Positions 1 to 6,947 of a stretch of DNA of 48,084 nt are shown here, one piece after another. How positions within the stretch are numbered: the first letter of the stretch is position 1; the number at the start of each line of letters is the position of its first letter. Both the position numbers and the translations under genes were made by a program. A model generated the notes under the pieces. It was not told the DNA's origin. It saw only the letters and a list, made by a program, of their open reading frames with translations, and ran no database searches. Source of the stretch: a virus; the IMG/VR virus record IMGVR_UViG_3300023184_000200, positions 1-48,084 of that record. The stretch is one strand, 5' to 3'.

Positions 1-165
1 AATACGAACTACCCGCACCGGCAAGTTAGATTTAATGTATGAGCTTATGTGTTTTTGTAGCGCATTTACTGGCAATTTTTTGCCAACAATGTCACGTCCG
101 GCTGTATACAGCATGGTATAAAGATTATCGCGATCTAGTTGACTCCAGTTAAAACTCTCACGCAT
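1..165 (-). CDS. Hypothetical protein, N-terminal part (runs off left edge)
   Basis: An open frame of 55 codons starts at ATG (165-163) and stays open to base 1, so the C-terminus lies outside the window. A Shine-Dalgarno (GGAGAGC) sits 4 nt before the ATG. The peptide begins MRESFNWSQLDRDNLYTM and is mixed polar/hydrophobic without a signal peptide or membrane segment. I do not recognise the family. It lies downstream of the phasin-like gene and is separated from it by a terminator hairpin, so it probably has its own transcription start in the interval 166-210, although I see no convincing promoter there. Confidence 0.7.
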   Translation of the reverse strand, partial: MRESFNWSQLDRDNLYTMLYTAGRDIVGKKLPVNALQKHISSYIKSNLPVRVVRI

Positions 166-210
166 TTTGCTCTCCAATTGGACCAAGTATTTAGTGAAAA
201 AACAGGCAAT

Positions 211-232
211 AAAAAGCCCTGTTGCCAGGGCT
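211..232 (-). terminator. Rho-independent terminator after the phasin-like gene
   Basis: Minus-strand AGCCCT (232-227), a 6-nt loop and AGGGCT (220-215) form a GC-rich stem followed by a run of T (complement of 211-215). It lies 26 nt past the stop codon of the phasin-like gene. Confidence 0.8.
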
Positions 233-257
233 TGAAAATCCTTTGCGGATTGTTATA

Positions 258-479
258 TTATTTGGCTACTGCAAAAAACTTAGAATAATCAACGTTTTTA
301 GCGGCTTCTACTGTTTGCTTAGACAACTCTAAACCAGTGTTATACATGGTTTTGGTAAAGTCAGCATAGGTGTCAACTAAGGTTTCTAAGTTGGAACGAA
401 TATCTTTGTTGTCGATATAGGTCAATGGAGTCTTGCTTGCTTTTGCTGCTTGGTCTACGATACTGTTGAATTGAAACAT
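258..479 (-). CDS. Phasin-like small protein
   Basis: A 73-residue, largely helical protein without signal peptide or membrane segment. The amphipathic pattern around LVDTYADFTKTMYNTG and the ending VDYSKFF resemble the phasin family, which coats polyhydroxyalkanoate granules; bacterial phasins are usually about twice as long, so this is a minimal version or only an analogue. The ATG at 479 is preferred over upstream in-frame starts because AAGGAGATTT precedes it at good spacing and the upstream codons fall in a structured leader. The gene is monocistronic, with a TAAATA-type promoter, a leader hairpin and a terminator of its own, which suggests strong independent expression. Family assignment is by general resemblance only. 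Confidence 0.55.
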   Translation of the reverse strand: MFQFNSIVDQAAKASKTPLTYIDNKDIRSNLETLVDTYADFTKTMYNTGLELSKQTVEAAKNVDYSKFFAVAK

Positions 480-511
480 GGTAAATCTCCTTGTATTAAG
501 CGAGGGTTTGT

Positions 512-535
512 GTTGGCCCGACCGTCGGCACCAAC
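512..535 (-). promoter_or_regulatory. Structured leader hairpin, copy 1 of a two-copy RNA motif
   Basis: Read on the minus strand: outer stem GTTGG (535-531), core TGCCGACGGTCGGG (530-517), outer stem CCAAC (516-512). Inside the core CCGA pairs with TCGG around a 3-nt loop. The core recurs with one substitution upstream of the Hsp20 gene (12161-12174), where the outer stem has different bases but still pairs. It lies between the promoter motif and the ribosome binding site of the phasin-like gene. Confidence 0.7.
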
Positions 536-550
536 TTCTTTTCTCTACTG

Positions 551-565
551 TATTTAGCAATTATA
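551..565 (-). promoter_or_regulatory. Promoter region of the phasin-like gene
   Basis: GCTAAATA (558-551), the same octamer found before the genes at 15590, 34198 and 38291, resembles the T4 late promoter TATAAATA. A TATAAT box (565-560) abuts it but has no good -35 at 17 nt. Either could drive the gene. Confidence 0.5.
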
Positions 566-618
566 CACGACCCTGCCGCAATTTCCTAGTGGTTTTTACT
601 AGTGAGCGATCACTAATT

Positions 619-1323
619 TTATGTCCGTAATTTTGCCAAACCCAGGAATCTAAGAATAGTTATATACATCCAACCTATATCAAACTCAAACCAATTCTTG
701 CTGAGCCGGGCACTCGCTGGTTCCAAGTGGTGGTTGTTATGCAGCTCTTCGCCACCAATAACAATACCCCAAGGACTAATGTTGCGACTATGATCTTTAG
801 TATGTCCATTTCTATATCCTATCCAATGTCCTACGCCATTAATTACACCTGCAGCCCAGAATGGTATCCACAGCATTTGTATGCCCCACACTACAAGTCC
901 CCACCATCCAAATATTAAGGTGTTGAGCACAAGGAGAATGCCAATGCCAAGTCTGGAGTGAGCACTGTATAAGTGAAGCTCCAGCCAATCAGCAGGAGTG
1001 CCACGACCGTATGCGTCAACCATGACACGATCTTTGCTTGCTTCATGATATAACCCGGCTCCTTTAAAGAACACACGTCGAATACCGTATACATGCGGGC
1101 TGTGTGGATCGCCCTCTACGTCACTGAATCTGTGATGCTTGCGGTGTATGGCTACCCACTGTTTAGTTACCATACCAGTAGTTAACCATAGCCAAAAGCG
1201 CATAAAATGTGCTAAAACCGGATTGAATTCTACTGCTCGATGTGCTTGACTGCGATGCAAATAAAGGGTAACACAGGCTATGGTGATGTGTGTCATCACC
1301 AGGGTTGCAATAATTGTCGACAT
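619..1323 (-). CDS. Membrane fatty acid desaturase (acyl desaturase type)
   Basis: Diiron membrane desaturase of 234 residues. All three histidine boxes are present: HRSQAH (23-28), HRKHH (60-64) and HNNHH (195-199), with hydrophobic segments at about 1-22, 38-52 and 125-165. This pattern is that of the acyl-CoA/acyl-lipid delta-9 type family, which inserts a double bond into membrane acyl chains using O2. It is shorter than most bacterial homologues (around 300 residues or more) but has no missing catalytic box. It is the last gene of a small operon with three tiny upstream genes. As a phage-carried metabolic gene it may change host membrane fluidity during infection; the role is inference, the family is secure. 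Confidence 0.9.
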   Translation of the reverse strand: MSTIIATLVMTHITIACVTLYLHRSQAHRAVEFNPVLAHFMRFWLWLTTGMVTKQWVAIHRKHHRFSDVEGDPHSPHVYGIRRVFFKGAGLYHEASKDRVMVDAYGRGTPADWLELHLYSAHSRLGIGILLVLNTLIFGWWGLVVWGIQMLWIPFWAAGVINGVGHWIGYRNGHTKDHSRNISPWGIVIGGEELHNNHHLEPASARLSKNWFEFDIGWMYITILRFLGLAKLRT

Positions 1324-1341
1324 TAATTACTTATCAAAGAT

Positions 1342-1437
1342 CTACTGTGCAATAACCAAATATATAATCATTGCTACAATAGCACATGCCGCAATCTTTT
1401 CTCCGTATTTTTCTGCAAAATCGTCAGGCATGATCAT
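1342..1437 (-). CDS. Tiny single-pass membrane protein
   Basis: A 31-residue protein beginning MIMPDDFAEKYGEK, followed by a single hydrophobic segment (about residues 15-29) reaching the C-terminus. Its ATG overlaps the stop of the preceding gene as ATGA, the coupling used throughout this genome, which is the main reason to call it real. It lies directly upstream of the desaturase, so it may be a small membrane partner, but no function can be assigned. Confidence 0.55.
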   Translation of the reverse strand: MIMPDDFAEKYGEKIAACAIVAMIIYLVIAQ

Positions 1438-1541
1438 TTGTATAAGGCTTTGGCTTCTGTAATACGTCCTTGACGGGTCAAATATGCTGCGGCTCTGGCT
1501 TCACCCCAAGCTTCTACGATTTTCCAAATAACTTTCATCAT
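1434..1541 (-). CDS. Small conserved-looking phage protein
   Basis: A 35-residue protein starting MMKVIWKIVEAW; the middle, RAAAYLTRQGRITEAKALY, resembles short proteins recurrent in T4-like phages whose central part reads RAAxxLxRQGRxxEAKA. The start overlaps the stop of the upstream gene (CTATGATG; start at 1541 or 1538), and its own stop overlaps the next start as ATGA. Function unknown. The resemblance is recalled rather than searched. Confidence 0.6.
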   Translation of the reverse strand: MMKVIWKIVEAWGEARAAAYLTRQGRITEAKALYK

Positions 1542-1708
1542 AGTCCGCGCCCCCAGTGTTGCGCTTCAGTCTCATATTGACGTTGCCAATAGTCCACGTC
1601 TGCGGCATTGGCTGGGTTTTTACTGCTGATGTATTGCTCTAAACGACTCTGATAGTTCTGTTTTGGGAACATTTCTGCTAAACGTTCTAATATTCGTTCT
1701 AATAACAT
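1538..1708 (-). CDS. Small hypothetical protein, first gene of the desaturase operon
   Basis: A 56-residue soluble protein starting MLLERILERLAEMFPK and ending in an aromatic, acidic tail (DVDYWQRQYETEAQHWGRGL). A good Shine-Dalgarno (GGAGAAAAC) lies 5 nt before the ATG. Upstream lie a CATAAATA promoter motif and a strong leader hairpin. Its stop overlaps the next gene. I do not recognise the family. Confidence 0.65.
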   Translation of the reverse strand: MLLERILERLAEMFPKQNYQSRLEQYISSKNPANAADVDYWQRQYETEAQHWGRGL

Positions 1709-1727
1709 TGTGTGTTTTCTCCATAGT

Positions 1728-1764
1728 TTTGTAGAGGCTCTTGGCTTCTACAAATTTATTTATG
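1728..1764 (-). promoter_or_regulatory. Late-type promoter with 5' hairpin, desaturase operon
   Basis: CATAAATA (1764-1757) is followed 2 nt later by an 8-bp hairpin: TTTGTAGA (1754-1747), 11-nt loop, TCTACAAA (1735-1728). The expected transcription start falls inside the first stem arm, so the mRNA would begin at or near this hairpin. The TGTAGA/TCTACA stem is the same as that of the Hsp20 leader. Confidence 0.6.
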
Positions 1765-1808
1765 CTGTGGCGCAATAATAGTCAGTGTTTCTACTGAGAG
1801 ATTATCAT

Positions 1809-1816
1809 TATAAATA
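1809..1816 (+). promoter_or_regulatory. T4-type late promoter (TATAAATA) for the HNH gene
   Basis: A perfect TATAAATA octamer ends 6 nt before the A of the ATG at 1822. With T4 late promoter geometry the transcript would start at, or within a base of, the start codon, and no Shine-Dalgarno is present. Confidence 0.6.
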
Positions 1817-1821
1817 GTATT

Positions 1822-2238
1822 ATGGGATCATTTAATAATAGCAGAGCATACGCCAGGTTCAAAAGACTTTTTGTTGGCCCTTTATATCCACGATCTGTAA
1901 GGAGACAAAGAGAAAAAAATGTTGAAAAAAAGTATGGTAATAAGCCATTGGATTTAGAAACTAAAAAACCAAGACTTGATCGTGGCGATATTCGTTTAAT
2001 TTGTGATCGAAAAGCACTTCATAAAAAAATTACTCCTTATTGGGCAGATTTAGATCAAATTAGACAAATATATTTAGAAGCCAATCATTTAACAAAAGTT
2101 ACCGGAATTCCCTATGTGGTGGACCATATTATTCCTAGAAAACATCCACTGGTGTGTGGACTACATAATCAATTTAACCTACAGATTTTAACTCGCAAAG
2201 AAAATTCATTGAAATCTAATAGATTTGTAATTGAATAA
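1822..2238 (+). CDS. HNH endonuclease
   Basis: A 138-residue protein with a basic N-terminus and a C-terminal HNH/beta-beta-alpha-metal nuclease motif: DH at 101-102 (VVDHIIPRKHP), HNQFNLQIL at 115-123 and EN at 127-128. It matches the small free-standing HNH endonucleases of phages. It is strongly AT-rich compared with flanking minus-strand genes and lies on the opposite strand, consistent with late acquisition. It could be a homing-type nuclease or act in DNA degradation or packaging; no intron is visible nearby. The start codon sits directly downstream of a TATAAATA box without a ribosome binding site, implying a leaderless message. Confidence 0.85.
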   Translation: MGSFNNSRAYARFKRLFVGPLYPRSVRRQREKNVEKKYGNKPLDLETKKPRLDRGDIRLICDRKALHKKITPYWADLDQIRQIYLEANHLTKVTGIPYVVDHIIPRKHPLVCGLHNQFNLQILTRKENSLKSNRFVIE

Positions 2239-2245
2239 TATGCCC

Positions 2246-2252
2246 ATAAATA
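2246..2252 (+). promoter_or_regulatory. Late-type promoter (CATAAATA) for the small basic protein gene
   Basis: ATAAATA preceded by C lies 19 nt before the ATG at 2272, just after the HNH stop codon; a Shine-Dalgarno (AAGGAGAG) lies between. The downstream gene can therefore be transcribed independently of the HNH gene. Confidence 0.45.
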
Positions 2253-2271
2253 ATCAACAAGGAGAGTTATT

Positions 2272-2442
2272 ATGCTATCGTTTTTAAAGAAAATTTTTGG
2301 TCCAAAACCAACTGAAGCAAGTCCGGCACCTTATAAGGTCGAACCACCAGTGGTCGAAGTTGCGCCTACGGTTAAAAAAGTTGCTAAAACACCCGCAGTT
2401 AAAAAGACCACAACTCGTAAACCACGAGCTCCTAAAGTTTAA
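2272..2442 (+). CDS. Small basic Pro/Ala/Lys-rich protein
   Basis: A 56-residue protein: amphipathic start MLSFLKKIFG, then a P/A/V/K-rich tail (VKKVAKTPAVKKTTTRKP) resembling the tails of histone-H1-like proteins. AAGGAGAG precedes the ATG at good spacing. Its TAA (2440-2442) overlaps the stop of the convergent membrane-protein gene. The basic tail suggests binding to nucleic acid, and the amphipathic head suggests membrane contact, but both are inference. A longer open frame over 2297-2479 in another frame is rejected in favour of this one because it lacks a ribosome binding site. Confidence 0.7.
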   Translation: MLSFLKKIFGPKPTEASPAPYKVEPPVVEVAPTVKKVAKTPAVKKTTTRKPRAPKV

Positions 2443-2738
2443 TTCAACCAGTATCGTACAAGCCCGATACTGTCAATAACGACTAAGAACACAGAGTTGG
2501 CCATTAGGCCAAAGCTGCGTCTGGTCCAACAAGCCCAAGCACTGGCACAACATCCTGAAATAAAAATCGTGTAAAGTGGTACTACTGGAATATCGGGCAC
2601 AGTGGCCGCGAATATCACCGCTGATATTACACTACAAGCCCAAGCAAACACTTCTGCACAAAAACGCACTCGATTGCTGGACCAATCACGCCGGATATAT
2701 TCCCAAGCATTGGCTGCACCTACAAATATAAAATCCAT
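2439..2738 (-). CDS. Small integral membrane protein
   Basis: A 99-residue protein starting MDFIFVGAANAWEYIRRDW with three likely membrane segments (about residues 32-50, 53-72 and 80-96). A GTG at 2753 is in frame, but the ATG at 2738 is preferred: it forms a TAATG overlap with the stop of the preceding gene and has GGAG 9 nt upstream. Function not recognised; the aromatic, loop-poor layout recalls small phage inner-membrane proteins. It is the last gene of the UV-endonuclease operon and converges tail-to-tail with the plus-strand small basic gene. Confidence 0.7.
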   Translation of the reverse strand: MDFIFVGAANAWEYIRRDWSSNRVRFCAEVFAWACSVISAVIFAATVPDIPVVPLYTIFISGCCASAWACWTRRSFGLMANSVFLVVIDSIGLVRYWLN

Positions 2739-2914
2739 TACATCCATCTCCACAGAAACATTTCATAATCACGTTTGTTGTAAAAATATATTGTTTTATT
2801 TTTTACAAACCAACGTTTTGCACCGAGTGGGCCGTAAGTTTCAACCACCCAGGCTAATACCCGAGTAGGAACTCGGTGCAACTCAACACCGTGGTATTCT
2901 ACCGATGTGTCCAT
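2738..2914 (-). CDS. Small hypothetical phage protein
   Basis: A 58-residue protein starting MDTSVEYHGVELHRVP. Its C-terminal half (AKRWFVKNKTIYFYNKRD, then FLWRW) matches in layout the end of the neighbouring 77-residue protein (FAFQFEDPKDAVLFSLTW): aromatic strand, acidic/basic turn, then F-L-x-W. The two may be diverged tandem relatives. The frame begins 16 nt before the stop of the upstream gene and its TAA overlaps the next ATG. An 11-bp inverted repeat (2818-2828 with 2871-2881) lies inside it. Function unknown. Confidence 0.65.
   Translation of the reverse strand: MDTSVEYHGVELHRVPTRVLAWVVETYGPLGAKRWFVKNKTIYFYNKRDYEMFLWRWM
2818..2881. repeat. 11-bp perfect inverted repeat inside a coding region
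   Basis: TTGCACCGAGT (2818-2828) pairs perfectly with ACTCGGTGCAA (2871-2881) across 42 nt. A shorter hairpin (CCGAGT, TCCT, ACTCGG on the minus strand) uses the same arm and would compete. Both arms are translated in the 58-residue gene, so this may be chance or an mRNA structure. Confidence 0.5.
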
Positions 2915-3132
2915 GTTAAACTAAACAAAACAGCGTCCTTAGGATCTTCAAATTGAAATGCAAACCCTTCAGTTGACTTCCACCCATGCACATGATATCT
3001 GCTGGGACTACCGTGTTGATCGCACCAACTGTATATTTCATTTATATGTGGACTATTATCTTCCAGTAACCAATCCCATCTGACCACACACTCAGACCAA
3101 TTAGGCGGTGGCCAAAGTTTTAACTGTATCAT
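2899..3132 (-). CDS. Small hypothetical phage protein
   Basis: A 77-residue protein beginning MIQLKLWPPPNWSECVVRW, tryptophan- and histidine-rich, ending DAVLFSLTWTHR. A Shine-Dalgarno (GGGACT) lies upstream of ATG 3132. The gene overlaps the last 32 nt of the UV endonuclease gene in another frame and is overlapped by 16 nt by the next small gene. The C-terminal aromatic/F-L-x-W layout is common in small T4-like phage proteins. Function unknown. Confidence 0.65.
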   Translation of the reverse strand: MIQLKLWPPPNWSECVVRWDWLLEDNSPHINEIYSWCDQHGSPSRYHVHGWKSTEGFAFQFEDPKDAVLFSLTWTHR

Positions 3133-4162
3133 CCGCTAGTCCCAGTTCCACAGCCCTGTTATAAACCTGAGCACTGGCCAAGTTCTTGCCCTTGCTTTCA
3201 CACTGTATATCAAACTGATTCCAGAAAGTCAAGGCCCAATCAGTAACTGGTTGATTCCAATAAAAATCACTGTGTGCCCGCATCTTTTGTTTTTTATAGC
3301 CCGACTCTAATAGTTGAGCATGATCCGGTATCACATTTACTGGATGATCAACCAGCACATCTTCTCTACTTACTGAATAATGCAGGGCTGGCCTCACACC
3401 GCGCCACGAATCAATTATGCGAGCAAGTCTATGATCGGTGGCTTGAATGTATTCTCCTGTACGAATCCAGTGATGGTGTATGTCAAGCACAAGGGCACAA
3501 TCTTCTGCGAGTTCAAGACTTGAATCGATGCCCCAGGCGTTTTCGTCGTTTTCGATTGTGATCGAGTTTCTTGCTTCAGGCGAGAGTCGTTTAAGTGCGT
3601 CTTTGATACCGGCTGGACCTCTTTTACCTGAGATGTGAACATTGATTTTAAAGTCTTGAAACGACCGACCATATCCCATCCATCTGACCATATCTGCATG
3701 ATATTCAAACTCCTGTATGCTTCTATTTACTATTTCTTCGGATTCACTGGCCAACACACAGAACTGTCCAGGATGAAAGCTGAGCCTTACGTCAAGTCTG
3801 CGGGCAGTTTCACCGATGGGTGCAAATATCTTTGCACAGTGATCTTGTATTTCTCGGCGTTGCCACCACGCTTGCCAATCTTTTTCAGTGTAGCCTTGCA
3901 ACATTTCACTACCTAAACGAACCATACGTCGTTCGGCAGGTAGTGTGGCTACACGCTCAATCAGTCGAACTGCTGCGGCAGTGTTGTGATTCATTATGTC
4001 CCACTGTCGCTGTTCGGCTTCGGCTGGGTGCTCACGCAACCAACGCATGGTAGTTGAACGCCCGTTAAGGTCCCGATCCACTGCATTGACTTTCATGCCG
4101 CCGCATTCAGACGGGTCATTTAGCCATTTGCAACAGAAACCAATACGCTTTAGTGTAGTCAT
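3101..4162 (-). CDS. uvsE: UV damage endonuclease (UvdE/UvsE family)
   Basis: A 353-residue TIM-barrel nuclease that nicks DNA 5' of UV photoproducts. Family landmarks occur in order: IGFCCKW near the N-terminus, FHPGQFCVLAS (129-139), NVHISGKRG (174-182), the Glu-bearing TIENDENAWG (202-211), LDIHHHW (226-232), HYSVSRE (261-267) and HSDFYW (297-302). These supply the His/Glu/Asp metal ligands. Full length for the family. The start codon lies 7 nt after a perfect TATAAT box and no Shine-Dalgarno is present, so the message is probably leaderless. It heads an operon with three small unknown genes. A phage DNA-repair enzyme suits a sunlit habitat (inference). Confidence 0.93.
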   Translation of the reverse strand: MTTLKRIGFCCKWLNDPSECGGMKVNAVDRDLNGRSTTMRWLREHPAEAEQRQWDIMNHNTAAAVRLIERVATLPAERRMVRLGSEMLQGYTEKDWQAWWQRREIQDHCAKIFAPIGETARRLDVRLSFHPGQFCVLASESEEIVNRSIQEFEYHADMVRWMGYGRSFQDFKINVHISGKRGPAGIKDALKRLSPEARNSITIENDENAWGIDSSLELAEDCALVLDIHHHWIRTGEYIQATDHRLARIIDSWRGVRPALHYSVSREDVLVDHPVNVIPDHAQLLESGYKKQKMRAHSDFYWNQPVTDWALTFWNQFDIQCESKGKNLASAQVYNRAVELGLADDTVKTLATA

Positions 4163-4168
4163 ACTGCT

Positions 4169-4197
4169 ATTATATAACAGTATTATATATTTGTCAA
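4169..4197 (-). promoter_or_regulatory. Consensus sigma70 promoter of the UV endonuclease gene
   Basis: TTGACA (4197-4192), 17-nt spacer, TATAAT (4174-4169). The predicted start falls on the A of ATG 4162. A 7-bp dyad, TATATAA-N5-TTATATA, spans the spacer and the -10 box, a possible repressor site. The promoter overlaps the 3' end of the upstream gene. Confidence 0.85.
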
Positions 4198-4751
4198 TCA
4201 GGCGCTAGGGCCAAAACGGTCGCCATTGTGTCGAGGACTAAATTTTCCAAAACCTGCAATGACGGAGCCAATGGCTCCAGATGATCCACCGCTACCCATT
4301 GTGTTTGGCCATAATCCTTGATCGCCTGATGGAATAGATTACGATGGTGTTGTGCTTGATTTGATTCCAATCGATCAGACGTTGGTTTTAGTTTGGTTAG
4401 GTCCCATCCTAATAACAATACAATATCACTGGTGGTTGCAGCTAGATGTAGTGCCACAATTTCTTCTTGTCGAATCACGTCGTGAACAAAATCGCCAGCG
4501 TATAATCGAACTCCGGCGGGTCTTCCTAAGGATGCATTTACCGAATCAGGAATATAAAAATTGCAACGTTCATGAAACTTGCGTCGGACCAACTCTTCTG
4601 CTTTGCTTTGATTATGGCATACGACATTGTCTGTTTGATAGGCTCGCCAGGTTCGCCACGATCCCCAAATTGGTCCTAACTTTTTAAGTGCATCAATATT
4701 TTGAGTAGGATCCAACTCTGCACTGTCAGCTATTACCCAACTGATGTTCAT
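4194..4751 (-). CDS. Hypothetical protein of the amidinotransferase operon
   Basis: A 185-residue soluble protein. It begins MNISWVIADSAELDP; the fold looks alpha/beta with a central hydrophobic strand SDIVLLLGWDLTKL (about residues 108-121) followed by an RNLFHQAIKDYG helix. I do not recognise a family or catalytic motif. It overlaps the fibre-type gene by 4 nt (ATG inside the upstream stop region) and is last in a four-gene overlapping operon (7458 to 4194), so it may serve the virion or host-surface function of those genes, for example as a chaperone or modifying enzyme of the fibre. This is speculation from position. Confidence 0.75.
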   Translation of the reverse strand: MNISWVIADSAELDPTQNIDALKKLGPIWGSWRTWRAYQTDNVVCHNQSKAEELVRRKFHERCNFYIPDSVNASLGRPAGVRLYAGDFVHDVIRQEEIVALHLAATTSDIVLLLGWDLTKLKPTSDRLESNQAQHHRNLFHQAIKDYGQTQWVAVDHLEPLAPSLQVLENLVLDTMATVLALAPD

Positions 4752-6028
4752 TCGGCGCTTTTAAGAGTTTTCCAACGATGGCCGCCTATACAGACCCAAG
4801 CAAACACAGGAGTATCGTTGGGATCTGAATTGAACACTATATCGCCTTTGGTGCCCGACCATCCCGGAACCTGGGCAGCGTGACTAACACGATGCAGTCC
4901 AACTTGCAGTTGTCGTATACGTGTTAACCCGTCTGCGGTTATCTCAATTTGCGGTTGTCGATTGACACCAATAGCAACACCTTGAGCTCTGTTTGTTCCA
5001 ATGTAGGCTTCATTGGCTTTGTTTTTTCCAATTACTATACTGACCTCCTCGTCCCAAACACTCAGCGCCATTTCTGGACTTATGGTGTTTACGCCTATGC
5101 GTTTGTTTAATACTGCCAGAGTCTGATTATTAAATATAGACTCTCCGTCAACAGTCAAAGTCTTTAATATACCCACAGATCGTATATTGGTATCAGTAAT
5201 GCTTTTTGCCAAGGTATTACCACTGACCAATGTTTCTCCGTTGATTTTTACAGAATTAAAATCAACACCATTGGATTGTATTTGTTCTGCCACTTGAGCT
5301 GTTAATACTGTTTTCCATTCATCAGAAAGTCGATCGATTGTTTTTTCACTAATACCTGTGGCCAATAACTCCCAGCTTGGATTGTCAATGTTGACAGATC
5401 CTTTGACTACAAGATCTTGTATCACTGCCGCATTAGACACAGTTAAATCACGTGTGGTCAATTGATTTCCAACTACAACAGAATCATCATTTATGGTCAA
5501 CTGACAGGTACTGGCTTGATCACTGATTCCTGTGCTGGCAAAATTGTTTAAAATATCTTGCTGGAACTGAGTCATGTGTTCATCAACTCGTTCTTTGATA
5601 ATTGGGTTGAGATCGATTTGACCAAACTGTCGAATTACACGATCTACCACTGCTTGATTAATTTGCTGTTCAATTTTGGCTAGCCATACAGGATCCTTGC
5701 CCAGTACCTCAATAGAACTGTCAACCAATTGTTCTACAGCCGTATCAATAGTTCTACGGATAGTTACAGTATCTACATATTGGTCAATGCCAGGAACCGC
5801 ACCGCGTTTAAATAATTCACTGACACTTGATTTAACTGTATCGGTTATTTCGGGCAGGTATTCTGCATTGGCGAATTTCGCCATAACACGGGCTTGCACA
5901 TACTCAATTATTCGTTGTTCAAAAGAAGCCAACCATTCGTCTGATCCCAAGGTAACTGAAATTTGTTCATTTACTTGTTCTGTGATCTGTTGTTTTACTA
6001 GTTGCTCAATGGCCGCTGTATCAAGCAT
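4748..6028 (-). CDS. Tail-fibre or appendage-type structural protein
   Basis: A 426-residue protein. Residues 1-170 are helical and heptad-like (repeated EQLVKQQITEQVNEQI-type stretches), suited to a trimeric coiled stalk. From about 180 the sequence is beta-rich with repeated turns (LTTRDLTVSNAAVIQDL, VKINGETLVSGN, LTVDGESIFNN, RIGVNTISPEMALSV), a pattern typical of phage tail-fibre shafts, ending in a compact domain (AWVCIGGHRWKTL) such as occurs at fibre tips. No enzymatic motif seen. It overlaps the amidinotransferase gene upstream by 8 nt and the unknown gene downstream by 4 nt. The structural role is inferred from composition; it could equally be a baseplate-attached fibre or head fibre. 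Confidence 0.7.
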   Translation of the reverse strand: MLDTAAIEQLVKQQITEQVNEQISVTLGSDEWLASFEQRIIEYVQARVMAKFANAEYLPEITDTVKSSVSELFKRGAVPGIDQYVDTVTIRRTIDTAVEQLVDSSIEVLGKDPVWLAKIEQQINQAVVDRVIRQFGQIDLNPIIKERVDEHMTQFQQDILNNFASTGISDQASTCQLTINDDSVVVGNQLTTRDLTVSNAAVIQDLVVKGSVNIDNPSWELLATGISEKTIDRLSDEWKTVLTAQVAEQIQSNGVDFNSVKINGETLVSGNTLAKSITDTNIRSVGILKTLTVDGESIFNNQTLAVLNKRIGVNTISPEMALSVWDEEVSIVIGKNKANEAYIGTNRAQGVAIGVNRQPQIEITADGLTRIRQLQVGLHRVSHAAQVPGWSGTKGDIVFNSDPNDTPVFAWVCIGGHRWKTLKSAE

Positions 6029-6947
6029 GATGTCTCCGTGTATCTAAAGTAACGCAATGGAATCCACCACCCAATGTTCTGCTGTGACTTAAGGTTAAAG
6101 GAATACTGTCAATGCCGTGTTGCTTTAGTATAGTAATTAGCTGAGTCTGAGCTGCATCTATAATAACCGTTTCTGGATTCAGGGCCAGCATATTCATAGC
6201 AATCCATTTTGATGCGTATGGATACTGATAAAAATCCTGTGCTACAATTTGATCTTCAGTTACCCAAATCTTTTCCCAATCTTGCAGTGCGCGAGGACAG
6301 TTGTCTTCATTTACACGGCTAGCATTCAACATGACCAATCCTTCACGTAAAGGCGTGATTGTGCTGTCAATATGCACTCCGGCATAAAAGTTTACCAACT
6401 CGATAGTGATATTAGGAAACTGTTCGCACAACCATTCATATGCAGCTCGGTTGCCCGATGCTGACTCTAAGAATAACCAGGTGTTGCCTAATCTGCAAAT
6501 GTTGGCTGCATCTAGTGTCATGCCCGAGTCTCTTGGCATAGTCAATACTTGTCGGGCTTCGCTTAGTAGGCGTGGATAGTTGTTGATTTCTTGATTACGA
6601 CACGGATACATCATGTTACAATCAACCACTGTGTTGCCAGCTACCAGCAAGCGATCTCTTGGACAATAGTTATACATACCGTCAACTGCAACAAAATCCA
6701 TAGGCTTGGGCCTATACACTGTGGCACCGTTGCGAGACAGTGTCTCTGACAGCATATCAAGTTCTCTATTGGCTTGATCTATAATCAACTGTGGCACTGG
6801 ACCGCTGGGCGCAGGAGTTTCAGTCCATAAACTCGTGCGAGCTTCTTCAGCAAACACTGGATCAGTCATGGGCCAGTTGGCCCCTGTGGCAGTGCCTACT
6901 ACAATAGCCTCTAACGGATCCCATTCATTGCGACTATCAATCATCAA
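6021..6947 (-). CDS. Amidinotransferase (glycine amidinotransferase-like)
   Basis: A 308-residue member of the amidinotransferase/guanidino-modifying superfamily. Landmarks: N-terminal NEWDPLEAIVVG (8-18), CPRDRLLV (95-102), catalytic Asp146 in TLDAAN, catalytic His192 in GVHIDSTI, and nucleophile Cys298 in GGGFHCVTLD near the C-terminus. These fit glycine/inosamine amidinotransferases, which move an amidino group from arginine to an amine acceptor, better than arginine deiminases. Slightly shorter than cellular AGAT enzymes. It overlaps the upstream 2OG-oxygenase gene by 11 nt and the downstream fibre gene by 8 nt. The acceptor is unknown; co-transcription with a fibre suggests modification of a virion protein, glycan or small molecule (inference). 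Confidence 0.88.
   Translation of the reverse strand: MMIDSRNEWDPLEAIVVGTATGANWPMTDPVFAEEARTSLWTETPAPSGPVPQLIIDQANRELDMLSETLSRNGATVYRPKPMDFVAVDGMYNYCPRDRLLVAGNTVVDCNMMYPCRNQEINNYPRLLSEARQVLTMPRDSGMTLDAANICRLGNTWLFLESASGNRAAYEWLCEQFPNITIELVNFYAGVHIDSTITPLREGLVMLNASRVNEDNCPRALQDWEKIWVTEDQIVAQDFYQYPYASKWIAMNMLALNPETVIIDAAQTQLITILKQHGIDSIPLTLSHSRTLGGGFHCVTLDTRRHHA

Noticed and set aside
589-618. Hairpin TAGTGA/TCACTA past the desaturase stop as a terminator
   Set aside because: No T-run follows on the minus strand; a plus-strand reading has ATTTT but no gene to terminate. Left as an unassigned small inverted repeat.
2297-2479. Plus-strand 60-residue frame overlapping the small basic protein
   Set aside because: No ribosome site and composition of a shadow; the frame starting at 2272 has AAGGAG, a promoter motif and a coherent product.
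2818-2881. The 11-bp inverted repeat as a tRNA, riboswitch or tracrRNA-like element (GCACCGAGT resembles the end of a Cas9 guide scaffold)
   Set aside because: No T-loop or CCA end, no cas genes or repeats nearby, and both arms are translated in a convincing 58-residue gene; the scaffold likeness is a short coincidence.
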